Shown here: one piece after another, positions 63,487 to 64,000 of the stretch
How the letters are laid out: every line of letters begins with the position of its first letter
How positions within the stretch are numbered: the stretch's first letter is position 1
Assembly: GCA_009760855.2 (NCBI GenBank)
Contig: WPIO01000003.1
Location: 14,244,001-14,308,000, forward strand
Length of the DNA stretch: 64,000 bases
Origin: Cristatella mucedo
Lineage: Eukaryota > Bryozoa > Phylactolaemata > Cristatellidae
Reading direction: 5' to 3'
The notes under the pieces: model-generated
What the model was told of the DNA's origin: nothing
Seen by the model: only the letters and a program-made list of their open reading frames with translations
Database searches by the model: none
Position numbers and translations under genes: made by a program

Positions 63487-63728
63487 AAGCGCTTTACGCG
63501 GCGCGCACCGGATCAACGGGGTTAAATGCGCGAACTACCGAAGTCCGAGTATAACCAACTACCCTGTGCGTTTACGCGGCGCGTATCGGTCCGACGGAGT
63601 TAACTGCACGAACTCCCGAAGCCCGACTATAATAACTACCCTACGCGTTTACGCGGCGTGTACCGGACCGACGGAGTTAACTGCGCGAACTCCCGAAGTC
63701 CGAGTATAACTAACTACCCTATGCGCGC
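63487..63728. repeat. Minisatellite, 77-78-bp unit, about 3 copies
   Basis: Units start at about 63496, 63574 and 63651 with ACGCGGCGCG, each followed by CGGAGTTAACTGCGCGAACT-type sequence, CCGAAGTCCGAGTATAA and CTACCCT. Variation between units is a few bases. It may be a tandem-repeat part of an LTR or a stand-alone minisatellite. Confidence 0.9.
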
Positions 63729-63903
63729 ATCGCTACAGCACCCCAAGATACGAGCGGCTAACTGAGTAGCCGGCAGAACACAACTGCGCAGTCTAAGTTG
63801 CACTTAGCTGTCCGTCGCCGTAGGTTCGTCTCTCGTGCTCTCGACGCGTAGTCTTGCATCGACTACCGAAGCTGCAGCCCTGAGCTCTGTCCGTCCTGTC
63901 ATT

Positions 63904-63906
<3 letters not shown>
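63729..63906. other. No feature seen
   Basis: Nothing recognised. Confidence 0.4.

Positions 63907-64000
<94 letters not shown>
63907..64000. repeat. (TC)n microsatellite running to the window edge
   Basis: About 46 TC units, the complement of the GA tracts elsewhere. The true length is unknown because the window ends. Confidence 0.97.

Noticed and set aside
63496-63728. CRISPR-like array
   Set aside because: The 77-78-bp units are contiguous tandem repeats without variable spacers, in an animal genome.

Overview
The window looks like a stretch of repeat-rich, gene-poor chromosome from an invertebrate animal. The evidence is the absence of dense long ORFs, very long GA/TA/TG microsatellites, many 5'-truncated CR1/L2-like LINEs, tRNA-derived SINEs, hAT and pogo/Tigger transposons, Ty3/gypsy fragments and one element with an R2/NeSL-type endonuclease. 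I cannot name the species. A lophotrochozoan or flatworm would fit the mixture, but that is inference. All family names used here (LINE-A, LINE-B, SINE-1, SINE-2, LTR-1, repeat X) are working labels for repeats compared within this window.

LINE-A is an L2/CR1-like non-LTR element with a GDFNIH endonuclease motif and a YADD reverse transcriptase. Its copies end in ATTAC-type repeats. LINE-B is a second element of the same superfamily. Its 3' end folds into a hairpin followed by (TTA)n. SINE-1 has a tRNA-like head with A and B boxes and a 3' end that closely copies the LINE-B hairpin, so LINE-B or a close relative is the likely source of its reverse transcriptase. SINE-2 has a tRNA-like head with a perfect B box and an unrelated tail.

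Layout: 1-3.6 kb has LINE-B and LINE-A fragments, including a perfect 137-bp duplication. 3.6-12 kb is mostly unassigned, with one plausible host exon (6831-7072, minus) and TA/GA microsatellites. 12-16.5 kb holds SINE-1 and LINE-B copies. 16.5-20.4 kb has CAG and GA tracts and a perfect 27-bp hairpin. 21.2-22.4 kb is LINE-B interrupted by a short hAT element. 27.2-29.9 kb is a nearly full-length but broken LINE-A. 30-34 kb has SINEs and LINE-B. 34.3-36.1 kb is a Ty3/gypsy protease-RT relic pierced by a SINE-1 and a LINE-B. 37-39.4 kb holds nested LINEs and an LTR. 42-50.5 kb holds two hAT transposase relics, a Tigger relic and the best-preserved LINE-A ORF, which is inserted into a hAT relic. 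53.3-55.7 kb has the R2/NeSL-like relic and an LTR. 56.5-56.9 kb carries the best host gene candidate, a first exon for a secreted protein with a HicA-like fold pattern. 57-64 kb has further LINE/SINE fragments, a second short hAT element, a broken retrotransposon gag, a 78-bp minisatellite and a terminal TC tract.

The elements do not act as a pathway. What connects them is insertion order: LINE-B into LINE-A, hAT MITEs into LINE-B, SINE-2 into an LTR and into Tigger, and LINE-A into hAT. This makes the window a record of successive transposition waves. The most unusual items are two short hAT elements that closely resemble, from memory, a family known from rodent genomes; the SINE-1/LINE-B shared hairpin; and the secreted HicA-like exon.
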